Notes: generated by a model from the letters alone, not told the origin. Positions 39,032 to 50,217 are shown, counted from the stretch's first letter. The stretch is 64,000 bases of DNA from Ostreococcus mediterraneus (GCA_012295225.1 WMKK01000004.1:667502-731501), one strand, 5' to 3'. Program-made: numbers and translations.

Positions 39032-40193
39032 ATGGTTCTCGAAGCGACGATCCTGTGCTTAGACAACAGCGAATACGTGCGAAACAGCGATTATGCGCCG
39101 ACCCGGCTTCAGGTGCGCGCGCGCGCCGGCGATATTGATTCGTTTTCGTCCCGTGTTCGATCGACGCCGCGAGATGATCTACGCTGCCCCGCGCGTTGTA
39201 CGCGTTGACTGACGCGGCATGCATGACTTTTGCTCGCACACGTAGGCGGAGGCGGATGCGGTGAACTTACTCGCGGGTGCCAAGACGCAGAGTAATCCAG
39301 AAAACGCCGTGGGCGTGTTGAGTTTAGCTGGCAAGGTGCCTCGCGTGCTCGTGACGCCGACGCAAGACTTGGGCGCGGTGCTCAACTCTGTGCACGGGAT
39401 TAAAATCGAGGGTGAGATTAACATTTGCGTTGGGGTACAAGTGGCGCATTTAGCGTTAAAGCATAGACAGAATAAACACCAGCGCATGCGGATCGTGTTG
39501 TTTATTGGGAGCCCGATTAGCGTGGAGGAGAAGGAACTCGTGGCGGTTGGGAAAAAGTTGCGCAAGTGCAACGTCGCGGTGGATGTGGTTTCTTTCGGTG
39601 ATATCGAAGCGAACGAGGAGAAATTAGCGGCGTTCATGGGTGCTGTGAACAAGAACAACAATTCGAACTTAGTCACCGTAGAACCAGGGGCGAATTTATC
39701 AGACGTGTTGTGCGGCACGGCTATTTTCAACCAAGATGGACCGGCGGGTGGGAGCGGTTTCGCCGCCGCCGCCGCCGCCGCACAATCCCAAGCCGCCATG
39801 CAAGGCTTTGGCGGCGACATGGGCGACATGGGCGACATGGGCGACGACCCAGCGTTGATGATGGCGTTGAGAATTTCCCTCGAAGAGGAACGCGCGAGAC
39901 AAGAGGCGCAGCAACGCGCCGCGGCTGAAAATCCCGCCGCGCGCGAATCCACCGGTGACGTCGCCGCCCTCGCGGCCGACGCCCCAGTCACCACCACCGA
40001 AGGCGCAGGCAGCGCCGACACCTCCCCAGCGCCCGTCGATCCGATGATGCTCGACGACGACGCGTTGCTCCGCCAAGCGCTCGCGCTCAGCGTCGGAGAC
40101 GACGACGACGACCCCGATCTCGCCGCCGCGCTCGCCATGTCCATGGCCGACCACCAAGACAACGCCACCGCGCGCGACGACGACGACGCGTAA
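39032..40193 (+). CDS. RPN10: 26S proteasome regulatory subunit RPN10 (S5a), two exons
   Basis: Exons 39032-39112 and 39246-40193 (phase 0) give 342 residues. Exon 1 MVLEATILCLDNSEYVRNSD is the von Willebrand A domain start; exon 2 continues AEADAVNLLAGAKTQSNPEN. The VWA domain spans about 1-190. Downstream are ubiquitin-interacting motifs: MMALRISLEEERARQ, DALLRQALALSVGDD and PDLAAALAMSMADH, three in all. RPN10 is a ubiquitin receptor in the proteasome lid-base interface. A short tandem repeat (units of GGCGACATG, 39813-39839) encodes MGDMGDMGD. The intron (133 bp) has donor GTGCGC, TGACTGAC and TAG. Confidence 0.96.
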
Positions 40194-40470
40194 TCGCATT
40201 CACGCGCGACAGACATGTAATTCTCTACGGTTTAGTTTACTCTCCGAGCCTGCGCCGCGCGCGGCCCCCCAGCCCAACCTCACATATTATTCCCATAAAC
40301 CCTCTAGTATTGACGTTTATCGCGCACCGCGAATTTCACCCCAAACCAACGTCATCCCGCCATACACAATTCCACCAAACACCTATACACAATCGCACAC
40401 ATACCCACTCACGCCCCCCCGTGATGCCGCGTCATCCGCGCGACGTCACAAACGCCCGCCCGTGCCGTTC

Positions 40471-40800
40471 ATGTTCGCCTCCTCCACGCGCGCGTTCGCC
40501 CCGCGCCGATCCGCGCCCGCGCCCGCGCTCCGCGCTCGCCGCACCACCACCGCCACCGCCATGCCCGTCGGCACCGCGGTCAAGGTCAAGTCCTCCGTCA
40601 TCGCGTTTCACGTCCCGAAAACCAAGGGCGCGGCGACGGATTTACAAGGCATGCAAGGCGTCGTGGACTCTCGCGCGGACGATCACGAGGGCATCGCCGT
40701 GAGTGCGACGTTGGCGTGTCGCGTGAAGCTTCCCGTGCCGGATGGGAGCGGGAAGACGTTCATTGCGCACTTGGATGAGGATGAATTGGAGCTCGCGTAG
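40471..40800 (+). CDS. Ferredoxin-thioredoxin reductase variable chain (FTRA)
   Basis: 109 residues from ATG 40471 (MFASSTRAFAPRRSAPAPAL, a transit peptide). The mature domain is the small SH3-like beta-barrel: PVGTAVKVKSSVIAFHVPKTKG, GMQGVVDSRADDHEGIAVSA and KTFIAHLDEDELE, all as in plant and cyanobacterial FTR-V. It supports the catalytic chain, which passes electrons from ferredoxin to thioredoxins in the plastid stroma. No introns or Cys ligands are expected in this chain. Confidence 0.9.
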   Translation: MFASSTRAFAPRRSAPAPALRARRTTTATAMPVGTAVKVKSSVIAFHVPKTKGAATDLQGMQGVVDSRADDHEGIAVSATLACRVKLPVPDGSGKTFIAHLDEDELELA

Positions 40801-41002
40801 GCGGATAGGGTCGGTCGAGCTCGAGCGCGCGAGAAAGACGGGACGAGGGGTGTAGAGCGCGTTGAGGTGACGTGGTACGATAACTATTATTAGGATTGCA
40901 AGAATTATGTTTATGTGTTTTACTACTGCGTGAGGGTGACGTACGTTCGTGGGTGTCGTTCGAGTGTTGTGTCGTTTTGTGCGTTTGACAGTCGCGTTCA
41001 TA

Positions 41003-42787
41003 TTACAAGAACCATAAGCCCAAACCGAAGATACCACCGCGGCCTTTAGAGAGAGATTTGCACGCGATGGACATGGATTCGCTATCTGGGTTGGTGACGC
41101 GATCGTACACCGTGGCTAAGCTGGCGAGTTTGTGCGCTTCGGCGTCGAGGGTGTCAAAAACGCCCGGTTCGCCGACGCGCCACGCCCAGTTACCGTCGGC
41201 AACGCCTGGGGTGTTCATGCGCGCGTCGTTGCCCAGGGCGAGAACATCTTGCATGGTGAATACGCACGCTTTACTGACGCTAGACATGCCGGCCTTGATC
41301 AAGCCCCACGCGCCATCGCCGTACGCGATGCCCGCGTACGCCTCCAAGCGATGCTTGGTTTCTTCATCCTGCGCCGCGTACCATCCTTGGGACGTTTCGT
41401 TATCGTGCGTACCAGGGTAGCAGAAAGAGTTCTCGTAGTGGTTGTGCAACAAATGCGGGTTGCGACCATCGCCACCCCATGCGAATTGTAAAACTACCAT
41501 GCCCGGAGCACCAAACTCTTCGCGAAGTTGTACGACGTCGGCGGTGATGACGCCCAAATCCTCGGCGACAATCTTCGCATCTCCAAGCGTAGGTTTCAAG
41601 GTGTTGAACATGTCGATCCCGGGACCGACCATCCATTGGCCGTTTTTCGCCGTAGCCGATCCCGCTTCGACTTGCCAGTACGCGGCGAACGCACGGAAGT
41701 GATCGATGCGCACTTCGTCGTGAAGCTCGAGCGTGCGCTTCAAACGTTGCGCCCACCAGGCGTATCCAGTGTTCTTGTGCTCGACCCAATCGAACAAAGG
41801 GTTACCCCACAACTGACCGTCTTCACTGAATGCATCAGGCGGCACACCTGCCACTGCAGACGGCTTCTTATCCGCACTGAGTAAGAATAAATTTTGGTTT
41901 GCCCAAACGTCGGCGCTGTGCCCGCCGACGTAAATGGGCATGTCGCCGACGAGAGAAACTCCTCTCGCGTTGGCGTACTGCTTCAATCGCATCCACTGCG
42001 AGTGAAACAAAAATTGCGTAGCGCAGAACAAATCAATCACGTCCTTGTGGTCGTTTGCGATCGCCGCCAATGCCACGGCATCCCGGTCACGATACTCAGT
42101 CGGCCAATCCCACCAATCCTTCCCCACGAGCGCCGGTAACTTATCGATGGCGTTAAACATCGCAGCAGGATCTAACCACGCTTTAACATCTGCACGCGAT
42201 CTAAACGCTTCAAACTCACTTCTCATCGCATCTCCGCTAGATCTCGCCAATAACGCCTTGGCCGCCTTTTCGATTAACGGCTCGTTTGTCGCCGCGACGG
42301 CGTTAAAATCCACATTTGAATGTCCCCCATACGGTCGCGGAAGCTCCGCAGCCGCTAATAAACCATCGCTCACCAAGTCATCAAGTGATATTATTAACGT
42401 ATTCCCGCAGTGCGCATCGCGGCCACTATACGGGCTCCAATAATCCTCGCGAACGCCCGGTATCGGCCGTCCCGGCGGCACCAGAGGAAGCACCTGCCAA
42501 ATCGACATCTTCCCCTTGGCGAGCCAATCCACGAACGCGCGCGCCTCTGGACCGGCGTCACCGATCCCATACGGCCCTGGGAGCGACGTCGGATGCATCA
42601 CGACCCCGGCGCGGCGATCATCGCGCTTCGCAGGGTACTGATCCGCGTAGTTTGCGGGCACCGGTGTGCCAACTGCGGCGCGCGCGCTCATTCGCGCCGC
42701 GCGCGACGACGACGACGACACGCGGTGTGCGGGCGCGCGAAACACACGAGGGGTGTTGTTTGCGCGCGTGGCGAACGAAAGCGACAT
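41003..42787 (-). CDS. DPE1: 4-alpha-glucanotransferase, disproportionating enzyme DPE1 (GH77)
   Basis: 594 residues from ATG 42787. A Ser/Arg-rich transit peptide (MSLSFATRANNTPRVFRAPA) precedes the GH77 barrel, which opens RRAGVVMHPTSLPGPYGIGD. Catalytic parts are intact: EVRIDHFRAF (nucleophile Asp), KIVAEDLGVI (acid/base Glu) and YPGTHDNETSQGWY (third acidic residue Asp). It transfers maltooligosaccharide units in plastid starch metabolism. The reading frame continues upstream of the chosen start, but that stretch does not look like protein and includes the region close to the neighbouring gene end. Neighbouring kinase ends only 188 bp away, same strand. Confidence 0.94.
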   Translation of the reverse strand: MSLSFATRANNTPRVFRAPAHRVSSSSSRAARMSARAAVGTPVPANYADQYPAKRDDRRAGVVMHPTSLPGPYGIGDAGPEARAFVDWLAKGKMSIWQVLPLVPPGRPIPGVREDYWSPYSGRDAHCGNTLIISLDDLVSDGLLAAAELPRPYGGHSNVDFNAVAATNEPLIEKAAKALLARSSGDAMRSEFEAFRSRADVKAWLDPAAMFNAIDKLPALVGKDWWDWPTEYRDRDAVALAAIANDHKDVIDLFCATQFLFHSQWMRLKQYANARGVSLVGDMPIYVGGHSADVWANQNLFLLSADKKPSAVAGVPPDAFSEDGQLWGNPLFDWVEHKNTGYAWWAQRLKRTLELHDEVRIDHFRAFAAYWQVEAGSATAKNGQWMVGPGIDMFNTLKPTLGDAKIVAEDLGVITADVVQLREEFGAPGMVVLQFAWGGDGRNPHLLHNHYENSFCYPGTHDNETSQGWYAAQDEETKHRLEAYAGIAYGDGAWGLIKAGMSSVSKACVFTMQDVLALGNDARMNTPGVADGNWAWRVGEPGVFDTLDAEAHKLASLATVYDRVTNPDSESMSIACKSLSKGRGGIFGLGLWFL

Positions 42788-42975
42788 CGATGCGCTCGGC
42801 GACGACGCGCGTGGAGGAATGACGCATGGTGCACTGCCAGCGCTGGATTTATGATTTTTGAATTTGACGTTACAATTTGGGCATTTATGCGACGCTACGC
42901 GTCGATGTGGTGCTTCTGCGCGCGGAAAGCGAGCGATGGTTTTATTTAAAAGCGTACGGCGCGCGCTGATTCGGA

Positions 42976-45813
42976 TTAGAAATCGGCGAAGCGGCCGATG
43001 GAGGTGTACGGTCCCCACCTGCCGCCGATGCCCGGGACGGCGTCGCCAGTGTCGACAAAGTGTCGTAAATCATACTCATTCGTGACTCGCGGTACGTATG
43101 GAGCTTTTACTCGCGTTTGCGCGAGAGCGTTCCAATTCAAATCAGCGAACCAGTCGTGTAACTTGATTTCGCGAGTGCCTGCTTTGCCCATGCCGAGACG
43201 AGACGCCGGGCTGCGGCGGAGAAAGCCGAGGACGACGGCGCGAAAAGCGGCGTCGTTTCTCGGTGAAAAGTGAAATTTCACGTCATTTATGGCTTTGTAC
43301 ATCTGGTAATCGTCGTCCTGGTTGAATGGTGGTATGCCATTGACGAGTTCATAGATGAGAACGCCGAGTGCCCACCAATCGACGGCACGGTTGTGACCTT
43401 GTTGTTGAACTTGTTCGGGTGCCAAATACTGCGGCGTGCCGCAAAGCGTAAACGTCTTCAATCCCTTGTTGATCTTTTTGGCGAAAGAAAAGTCTGTGAC
43501 TTTTAAATAACCATTTGAAGCAATAAGTAAGTTTTCGGGTTTTAAGTCGCGATAGACAATGCGACGGTCGTGAAGATACTCGAATGCCATGACCACGCAC
43601 GCGGCGTAGAATTTGGCGTGAGATTCAGGGAGCGGCGCATTGCGCATTTGGAGATACGTGAAAAGCTCCCCGCCTAGCACTTTATCCATGAGCATGAAAA
43701 TAGACGACTCGCTGACGTATGTTCGTCGAAGGTTGACCAAGAATGGCGAATCACATTGCGACATGGTTTGCTTTTCGCGCCACACGTGGTCGACCAATCC
43801 ACGCGATACAATTTGTGCTTTGCCAATCTCCTTTAACGCGAACGTTTCGCCGCCGAACTCCACGAGTGATACTTTACCGAACGACCCGACGCCCAGGAAG
43901 CCAACTGTGTTAAGTTCTTCGAGCTTGGCGGTGATAACTTTCTTTCTTGCGCCTCCGTCGGCGGCGTACATGTCTTCGGCGTTGCGTTTCAAGATGTCCT
44001 TCAATTGTCCAAGATGTTGCTCAAACGCGCGTCTAGTGATGATTAACACCGTCGCACGATCTGGCACCCGAACAGTTGCAGCTCGAATATCCGAATTCAG
44101 CAAACCGAGCTCACCAAAGTACGAACTTGGACCGAGCTTGCATAACAATTTCGCCACGCCGGATTCGTCGACGACTTTCTCATCCACGACTTCGACTTCT
44201 CCGGATTCCAAGATGAACATCGCATCTCCTTTGTCACCCTGGCGAATGACCGTTTCACCCGCGCGAAATGATACATCCGTGAGCTCGTCCGCCAAGGCTT
44301 TGATTTCAGACGCGGACAATTTTGAGAAAACGGGCACCTTGCTCAGCGTTTCCTGTCGCCAGGCGCGCTGCAAAACTTCCAAACTTCCAATCTTCTTTTC
44401 AAACGTACTCTTCGTCATGCAGGCCACCTTCGCGCGCGTGCTTGCGCAACAAATCGTCGCCGCGCGCTTATCGTTGCGCAAGAGCGCAAGTTCGCCAAAA
44501 TATTGTCCGCGAGAGAGCGTAGCAATCGGCGCGCTTGATGAGGATTTCGTAATCGTAAACTTGCCGTCTATGATGACGTAAAATGCGTCACCCTTTTCAC
44601 CTTCACGGAACACGACATCGCCGTCCATATACGTTAGAATTTTCATCGAACTGGCGATATCGGTCAACTGCCCGTCACTCAGAGGCGCGAGAACGGGACA
44701 TTCCGCCAACCCGGCGAAGCACCGAGCCTCTTCAATCGACCCGAGCATGGACACGAACGTCTTACGATTCAGAACCAAACACGATGTATCCGTCGCCGCT
44801 GCAACCGTTGCAGCACGTGGTTCATTATTCATCAACGCGCGTTCACCGAAAAAGTCACCCCGAGAGAGCTTGGCGACTTCACTGCCGTCGACGCGAACGC
44901 TGACGTCGCCGCTTTCGACAATGTAAAAGCAGTCACCAACATCACCTTGTCGAAACACGACATCTCCCATTTCGTACACTTCTCGTCTTGCCGCTGTGGA
45001 TATATTCAATAACTGTTGCTCTGATAACGCGTTGAATAACTCGACTTGCTCGAGTAGATCCATGCGACTCGATTCGTCCCGCGTCGCGACGGAACGCTTA
45101 ATCGCCTTGAACGCGCTCGCGTGCAACGTCCATATTTTCATCGGTGTATCCGCAACCACCGTCGCTGATCGCGGGCACGCGTACAATAACGCGAGCTCGC
45201 CAAATCCACTTCCAGGACCAATCTTCGCCACGCACTTGGCCGTGCTTTCGTCATACGTCACTGAGCTCGTCCCGAACGCGGGACGCGATTCCGTCATGCG
45301 CTCATTTGCGCTGTCGTGCGTCACGCTTCGTCTTTGAGCACTCACGCTCTTCATCACTCGTGCGTGCCCAACCTCAATCACATAAAATGTATCGCAATCG
45401 CAATCACCTTGCGTGATGATGACTTGACCTTCGGTGACGTATTCGGCGCGCATGGCAAGGGCGATGCGCGTCTTCGCTCGAATGTCGAGCTCGGCGAAGA
45501 GCAAATTGTTCTCCATCGCAGACATCATTGCCTGTTCGCTCGTCGCCGTGCGCTCACCGGCCAATTCGTGCGCTGGGGCATATACATTTTCATTCGCCGC
45601 GACGTCGTTTTCGCTGATGGCGTCGGCGGCGCCGATGGCGAAACGTTTACGAGCTCTCGCGCGCTTGGTTCCGAGTCTTGAAGCGTTTTCTTTCGCACCA
45701 TGGTGTGATTCTTCGTCGGCGTCGTCCGCGAAGGTCTCCGTGGCGAACGCGTCCCAATTATTCGTGGACGAGAGCACGTCTTTTTGCGTGCACGCGGAGA
45801 GTACGGCACCCAT
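42976..45813 (-). CDS. Cyclic-nucleotide-dependent protein kinase with four CNB domains (PKG-like)
   Basis: 945 residues. The N-terminus MGAVLSAC fits myristoylation plus palmitoylation. Four CNB domains follow (about 100-245, 250-365, 370-485, 490-615). Each has a phosphate-binding cassette: FGELALLYACPRSATV, FGERALMNNEPRAATV, FGELALLRNDKRAATI and FGELGLLNSDIRAATV. The AGC kinase domain (about 635-895) has GFLGVGSFGKV, ALKEI, YRDLKPENLL, GTPQYLAPEQV and DWWALGVLIYELVNG. The metal-binding motif is DFS instead of DFG. The layout resembles apicomplexan PKG. Ligand is not certain: the residue after the cassette Arg is Ala/Ser, whereas animal PKG has Thr, so cAMP sensing is possible. Confidence 0.9.
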   Translation of the reverse strand: MGAVLSACTQKDVLSSTNNWDAFATETFADDADEESHHGAKENASRLGTKRARARKRFAIGAADAISENDVAANENVYAPAHELAGERTATSEQAMMSAMENNLLFAELDIRAKTRIALAMRAEYVTEGQVIITQGDCDCDTFYVIEVGHARVMKSVSAQRRSVTHDSANERMTESRPAFGTSSVTYDESTAKCVAKIGPGSGFGELALLYACPRSATVVADTPMKIWTLHASAFKAIKRSVATRDESSRMDLLEQVELFNALSEQQLLNISTAARREVYEMGDVVFRQGDVGDCFYIVESGDVSVRVDGSEVAKLSRGDFFGERALMNNEPRAATVAAATDTSCLVLNRKTFVSMLGSIEEARCFAGLAECPVLAPLSDGQLTDIASSMKILTYMDGDVVFREGEKGDAFYVIIDGKFTITKSSSSAPIATLSRGQYFGELALLRNDKRAATICCASTRAKVACMTKSTFEKKIGSLEVLQRAWRQETLSKVPVFSKLSASEIKALADELTDVSFRAGETVIRQGDKGDAMFILESGEVEVVDEKVVDESGVAKLLCKLGPSSYFGELGLLNSDIRAATVRVPDRATVLIITRRAFEQHLGQLKDILKRNAEDMYAADGGARKKVITAKLEELNTVGFLGVGSFGKVSLVEFGGETFALKEIGKAQIVSRGLVDHVWREKQTMSQCDSPFLVNLRRTYVSESSIFMLMDKVLGGELFTYLQMRNAPLPESHAKFYAACVVMAFEYLHDRRIVYRDLKPENLLIASNGYLKVTDFSFAKKINKGLKTFTLCGTPQYLAPEQVQQQGHNRAVDWWALGVLIYELVNGIPPFNQDDDYQMYKAINDVKFHFSPRNDAAFRAVVLGFLRRSPASRLGMGKAGTREIKLHDWFADLNWNALAQTRVKAPYVPRVTNEYDLRHFVDTGDAVPGIGGRWGPYTSIGRFADF

Positions 45814-45993
45814 CGCTCGCACGTATGGTGCGTCGCGATGTGCGGGCGCGCGCACGCGCGGGAGACGAAGAGATGCAGTTTGGAAGACGAAGAGACACGC
45901 CATACGCTGTTGGTGAGCTTTTAACCTTTATCTTCTATGTTTTGAACAATGTACAGCAGCTAAACATTCCCACACGGGATATTTGATGATCTA

Positions 45994-47409
45994 CTACTCC
46001 GTGTTCGCGCCGAGTCGTTTAGGGCGCACGAGCACTAATCCCGCGGCGCAGAGCACCATCCAAAACGCGCCGATGAGGAGCATTTGCGTGTAACCGCTCT
46101 GTGCGGTGGCGCCGTCTGCGGATTCGGGCGCGAAATGAAGAATCAACGCAAACATTGTCGGACCAATGGACGTACCGATGAAACTGGCGATACCCCAGAT
46201 GGCTAGCCAGCGCGCGGATTGCTCACGGCTTGGGAGGCAATCGATGGCGAGTGCGTAATCGACGGAGAGGAACATGCCGTTCATGGCTCCATAGTACACA
46301 CCGACGTACGTAATGTTGGACATGTTGTGTACGTAAATGAATAGGAAGTAAACGGATATGATACCCGCGCACGAGATGGTAATCATCGTGCGCCTGCCGA
46401 CGTAATCACTCAAAATACCCGCCGGGTACGCGCACAGCATGCCGCCGAGTTGGCCGATGACGCTAAGAAACGCAACAGCTTGCGCGGGTTCATGTGCGAC
46501 TAATTTCGACCCATCTGACTTCACCGCCGTGTCACGTAACAAATACTGCAAGAACACTTGTGCGGATATGCCAGTGTAGTAGAATGTGCGGCACACAAAC
46601 AACCAAAAGAAACTCTTTTGCGTTTCTTCAGTCGGACTAATGTAATACATCGATGCCAGTTCGCGCCATGAAAACTTCGAGTCGAGCGCGGATGACTCAC
46701 CATCAGCGCCTTCGACATCATCTTCGACGTCACCTTTGAGCGTTGAAGGCTCATTGGCGGCGTAGCACGTAATCGGCACCGTCACGAACACCAACCCGAT
46801 GTAAAACCAATACAACGACCCCAAATTCGGGTACACCATCGTGTACACAAACCCAGTACACGCACCAGCGGCGCTCATCGCCGCCAACACACCATTCGCC
46901 TCCCCTGTTTGCGATTCCGGAATCAAATCCGGCACAATCCCCGTCGCTGCGGTATACATGACATTTAACGCCAACATCGACGCCGTAAATCCGATGTAAT
47001 ACGCAGACGCCGCATACGCCTTCTCGTTATACGTCCTAGCAACAAACATCATCACCAACGCCGGTGTCACCACATACGCCCCTTTAATTATCATAGGTCG
47101 TCGTCGTCCGAGCGAATGCCGCGTGCGATCACTCGCGTACCCCGCCCACGGTCCGCTCAACTGCGACGCTCCGGCGATAAACAAAAACGACCCAAGCGCC
47201 ACGCTTTCCGCGCCCGGAAAGAACCTCGTGCTCTCACTCGGCAGCGTCACCATCGCGAACGAACTTATCCACGCCCCGTAGCCAAACATAAAGGCGTTGA
47301 TGCCGATCAGGCGCACGATGGAGACGCGAGCGCGCGCGGGCGCGGAGGCGCGCATGCCGATGAGGCGCGCCGTGTCGGAATCATCGCGCGCGCCGGGCTC
47401 GGTATCCAT
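45994..47409 (-). CDS. MFS carrier, sugar-type
   Basis: 471 residues from ATG 47409 (MDTEPGARDDSDTARLIG). About twelve hydrophobic helices. SDRTRHSLGRRRPMI between TM2 and TM3 is the motif found in sucrose and GPH-type carriers. A charged loop of about 40 residues (VEDDVEGADGESSALDSKF) separates the halves; SDYVGRRTMI repeats the motif in the second half. Predicted to use a proton gradient for import or export of a sugar-like compound; the substrate is not read from sequence. The reading frame continues upstream in His/Arg-rich sequence unlikely to be coding. Confidence 0.83.
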   Translation of the reverse strand: MDTEPGARDDSDTARLIGMRASAPARARVSIVRLIGINAFMFGYGAWISSFAMVTLPSESTRFFPGAESVALGSFLFIAGASQLSGPWAGYASDRTRHSLGRRRPMIIKGAYVVTPALVMMFVARTYNEKAYAASAYYIGFTASMLALNVMYTAATGIVPDLIPESQTGEANGVLAAMSAAGACTGFVYTMVYPNLGSLYWFYIGLVFVTVPITCYAANEPSTLKGDVEDDVEGADGESSALDSKFSWRELASMYYISPTEETQKSFFWLFVCRTFYYTGISAQVFLQYLLRDTAVKSDGSKLVAHEPAQAVAFLSVIGQLGGMLCAYPAGILSDYVGRRTMITISCAGIISVYFLFIYVHNMSNITYVGVYYGAMNGMFLSVDYALAIDCLPSREQSARWLAIWGIASFIGTSIGPTMFALILHFAPESADGATAQSGYTQMLLIGAFWMVLCAAGLVLVRPKRLGANTE

Positions 47410-47660
47410 CGCCACGGCGCGCGCGGCGCTTGGGACGCGCGGAGGAACGTGCGCGCGACGCGTGTGCGGCGGCGACCGGGCGATCGGACGCGCGCGCGGC
47501 GGGGAGTGACGCAGATCTTGGATCGCGAATGGGTGCTCAGCTCCACGTGGTGCTTTTTTGGTGTTCAGTATTAGAGCGCGGGATGTTTTGAGCTCCGGGC
47601 GCTGTGCGTGGATGTGACTATGGCTATGGCGATGGTGATTACATGCGCGAGTGTGGGGTT

Positions 47661-50217
47661 TCATTGCTCCATGGCGGCGGCGAGACGCGCGGGGTCTAGG
47701 ATACCGATTTTAGCGGAAAATCCAGGCGGGAACTCGGCGTCGAGAATGGCGTCGATTTGCGCGTGCGCTTCGGCGACGTTTGATTTGATTGGTTTGATCA
47801 ACGCCTCACGCGTGCTTTGTGAGTTCAAGTAGAGGTTCATGGTGTACACAGCTTTCGGGAGGATTTCTCCGAGCGCGGTGTTGACTTGCTTGGCGATGGC
47901 GGTGAGTTTGTCCTCTGAGGCAAACGCGGCGGCTTTGATGGATTTGCCTTGCGACTTGGAGCTCACTCGGAACGCGGTCACCTTGGTGATGAAGCTCAAC
48001 ATCGGGTCGACAATTTCTTTGGTAATTGTCATGATGTACACCTCACACGCAGCCTTCAGCTGCTTTTCGAGCTCCTTCTTGGAATCAAGCGTGCTTTCCA
48101 CGACGCGCGGTCGGCCATCCGACGCGAGCTGGTACAACGCGTTATCTGGCGTGAGCGAGAAAAACGACATTTCGCCGCCAAGCATGCGCCGCATGTGTCC
48201 ACGCATATGTGTAAAGTCCAAGTCTTTTACGGATACCGAAAATTCGGCGTTGAACGGCGCGATTTGCTCACGAAGAATGATCAAATGCTTGATGAGAAAG
48301 AGCTGCCCGTCGACGGCGCTGGCCTTGGTCGCCACCGTTCGCGCGGCTCCTGCGATGTTATCGGCGCACAGCGACACCGCTTCTTGAGCTAATCCGGCAA
48401 ATGTTTTAATCTCGACGCAACGATAGAGCTTCGTGAGGCAAGTCAACGTGCGTTCAAGCGGCGGGTACCAGTTGGTGGCGGTATTTTCGTCATCCTCGGC
48501 GCCGTCTGCTTTTGCCTTCAACGCACGTACGAGCTTCGCTGGGAAATCCAAATCGTCAGCCGTAGCGCGGTAGTTTCCAACTTCATCTTTGATGTACGTC
48601 TGCGCCCGGAATATCAAGCGCTCTTGCACATCTGACAAGATGCGACGCATCGACGTCTCGAGCGCGGCGGCATTCTCCACCTTTGAGCTAATATCCTCCA
48701 GTAACTCACCCTTAAACGCGTCGACTAGTTCCGCCAACGACCCCAAATCTGTCATCGAAATGTACCTTGGGCGCAAAATATCACTTAAATATGTTCCGAG
48801 AGGAATCATGAGCGCCGACAGAACCCCCGTAGGATCAGTGTTTGGGAAAAAGTGTTTAAACAACCTGTATTCTGCCTGACACACTTCGGTGAGGTATGCG
48901 CTGCCAATGCGTGCGAGCGCGATTACATCCTTCTTGTTCTCTGCGCTCGCTATGGCGCGCATCTTCTTCTTTATCGAGCCCGCGAGAAGAAACGCGCGCT
49001 GTTCGCAGTACAGAACGTGGCAATCTGAAAGGAGCGCGGCGTACTCTTCGTGACGTCCGCGCTTCTCAAGCTCTTCCGTTAAGTCTTTCAGCTCGGTAGC
49101 AGACGCACGGAAACGCACGTATAGCAAACTCGTCTCGTCGCCTTCATCGACGTCGAACTCATCGTATTCGCCGCTGTCGGTGGTCGCGGAGCCAGCACTC
49201 TTTTTATTTTTAGTCTTGGCCGCATCTTGCACGTGCGCCACCGCCTTGCGCAGTGCCGATACGTAATACTCTCGAACCGTGCTCAACGCACGCGTTTGTA
49301 ACTGGCGGAATTTTATTCCATAATTACCGCCTTGCGCGTACGTCGGATGACTTTGCACAAACTCTAAACAGTCGTCCAAACGTTTCAACATCGGCATGAC
49401 TTGTTCGCGCGGCGCCACGCGCTGCCCGCTCGGATCGCTCGCGCTCGAAATAATCACCCCTGCCTGGAATTCCTCTGCGACTTTTTCGAGTTGATCGAAA
49501 TAATCAAGCTTACTGCGCAAAGCATCGGCGAATTCTATCAACCTATCCTTCTCGGAGAGTAAACGCTCGCTTTCTTCTTGCGTCCTTCTCGACCGCGCGT
49601 TCATCTCTTGTTGCGTGCGCACCAACGTCTCCAACCCGACGTCGACCGCATCAAGCTTGGCAATGATTTCATCACACGTACGAATCTCTTCGCGTAAACT
49701 CGCAACCTCAGCGCGATGCACTGCGCGTCGTTCCTCGTCGGCGCGTTCCTCCACATCCGCAAACCACGCGTAAAACGCGTGCGCGCTCGCCAACTTTACG
49801 TTCGGCGACGACGCCGCTCGACTAGACGTCGATGCAGCTTCGCCTACATCGAGCTCGCCACCACCAGCATCACCGCGCGACGACGACGACAATTTCGCCT
49901 CGCGTTGAATGACAGCCTATCGCACGCGTAATCACAATCACATCACAAACAAAACGTTAGTTCTCGCATCCGCAGGCACGTTCCGACGCGCGCGAACGCA
50001 TCACTTCACGGCACGCATCGCGCATCGCACGCGCGCGCGCGTCGCGCGCGACACCCACCTCTGGCGCGTCTTTTTTCGCGGACAACGCGCTCGTGAGCTG
50101 CGCGATCGACGCATTCTGCTCCACGCTCAACGCCGCCGCGTGTTCCCATCCGTGCGCCACGGCGTACGCCCGACGAACCGCCGGTTGCGCGTCTCTCGCG
50201 TGCGTTGTTGACGCCAT
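47661..50217 (-). CDS. COG3: Conserved oligomeric Golgi complex subunit 3 (COG3/Sec34), two exons
   Basis: Exons 50059-50217 and 47661-49916, spliced in phase 0 (intron 49917-50058, 142 bp, donor GTGGGT, CTAAC branch-like site, TAG acceptor), give 804 residues. Exon 1 (MASTTHARDAQPAVRRAYAV, then GWEHAAALSVEQNASIAQL) matches the N-terminus of plant COG3. Exon 2 holds ASAHAFYAWFADVEERADEE and LIEFADALRSKLDYFDQLEK, then PMLKRLDDCLEFVQSHPTYA and KFRQLQTRAL. COG tethers retrograde vesicles at the Golgi. The main exon has no ATG before its conserved start, so an upstream exon was required, and it fits. Confidence 0.92.

Noticed and set aside
42788-43018. Upstream extension of the DPE1 frame
   Set aside because: Lacks transit-like composition before the Met at 42787 and reaches the neighbouring gene end.
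49957-50058. Tail of the short COG3-upstream frame
   Set aside because: Reads into the intron; the donor GTGGGT at 50058 gives a phase-matched splice.
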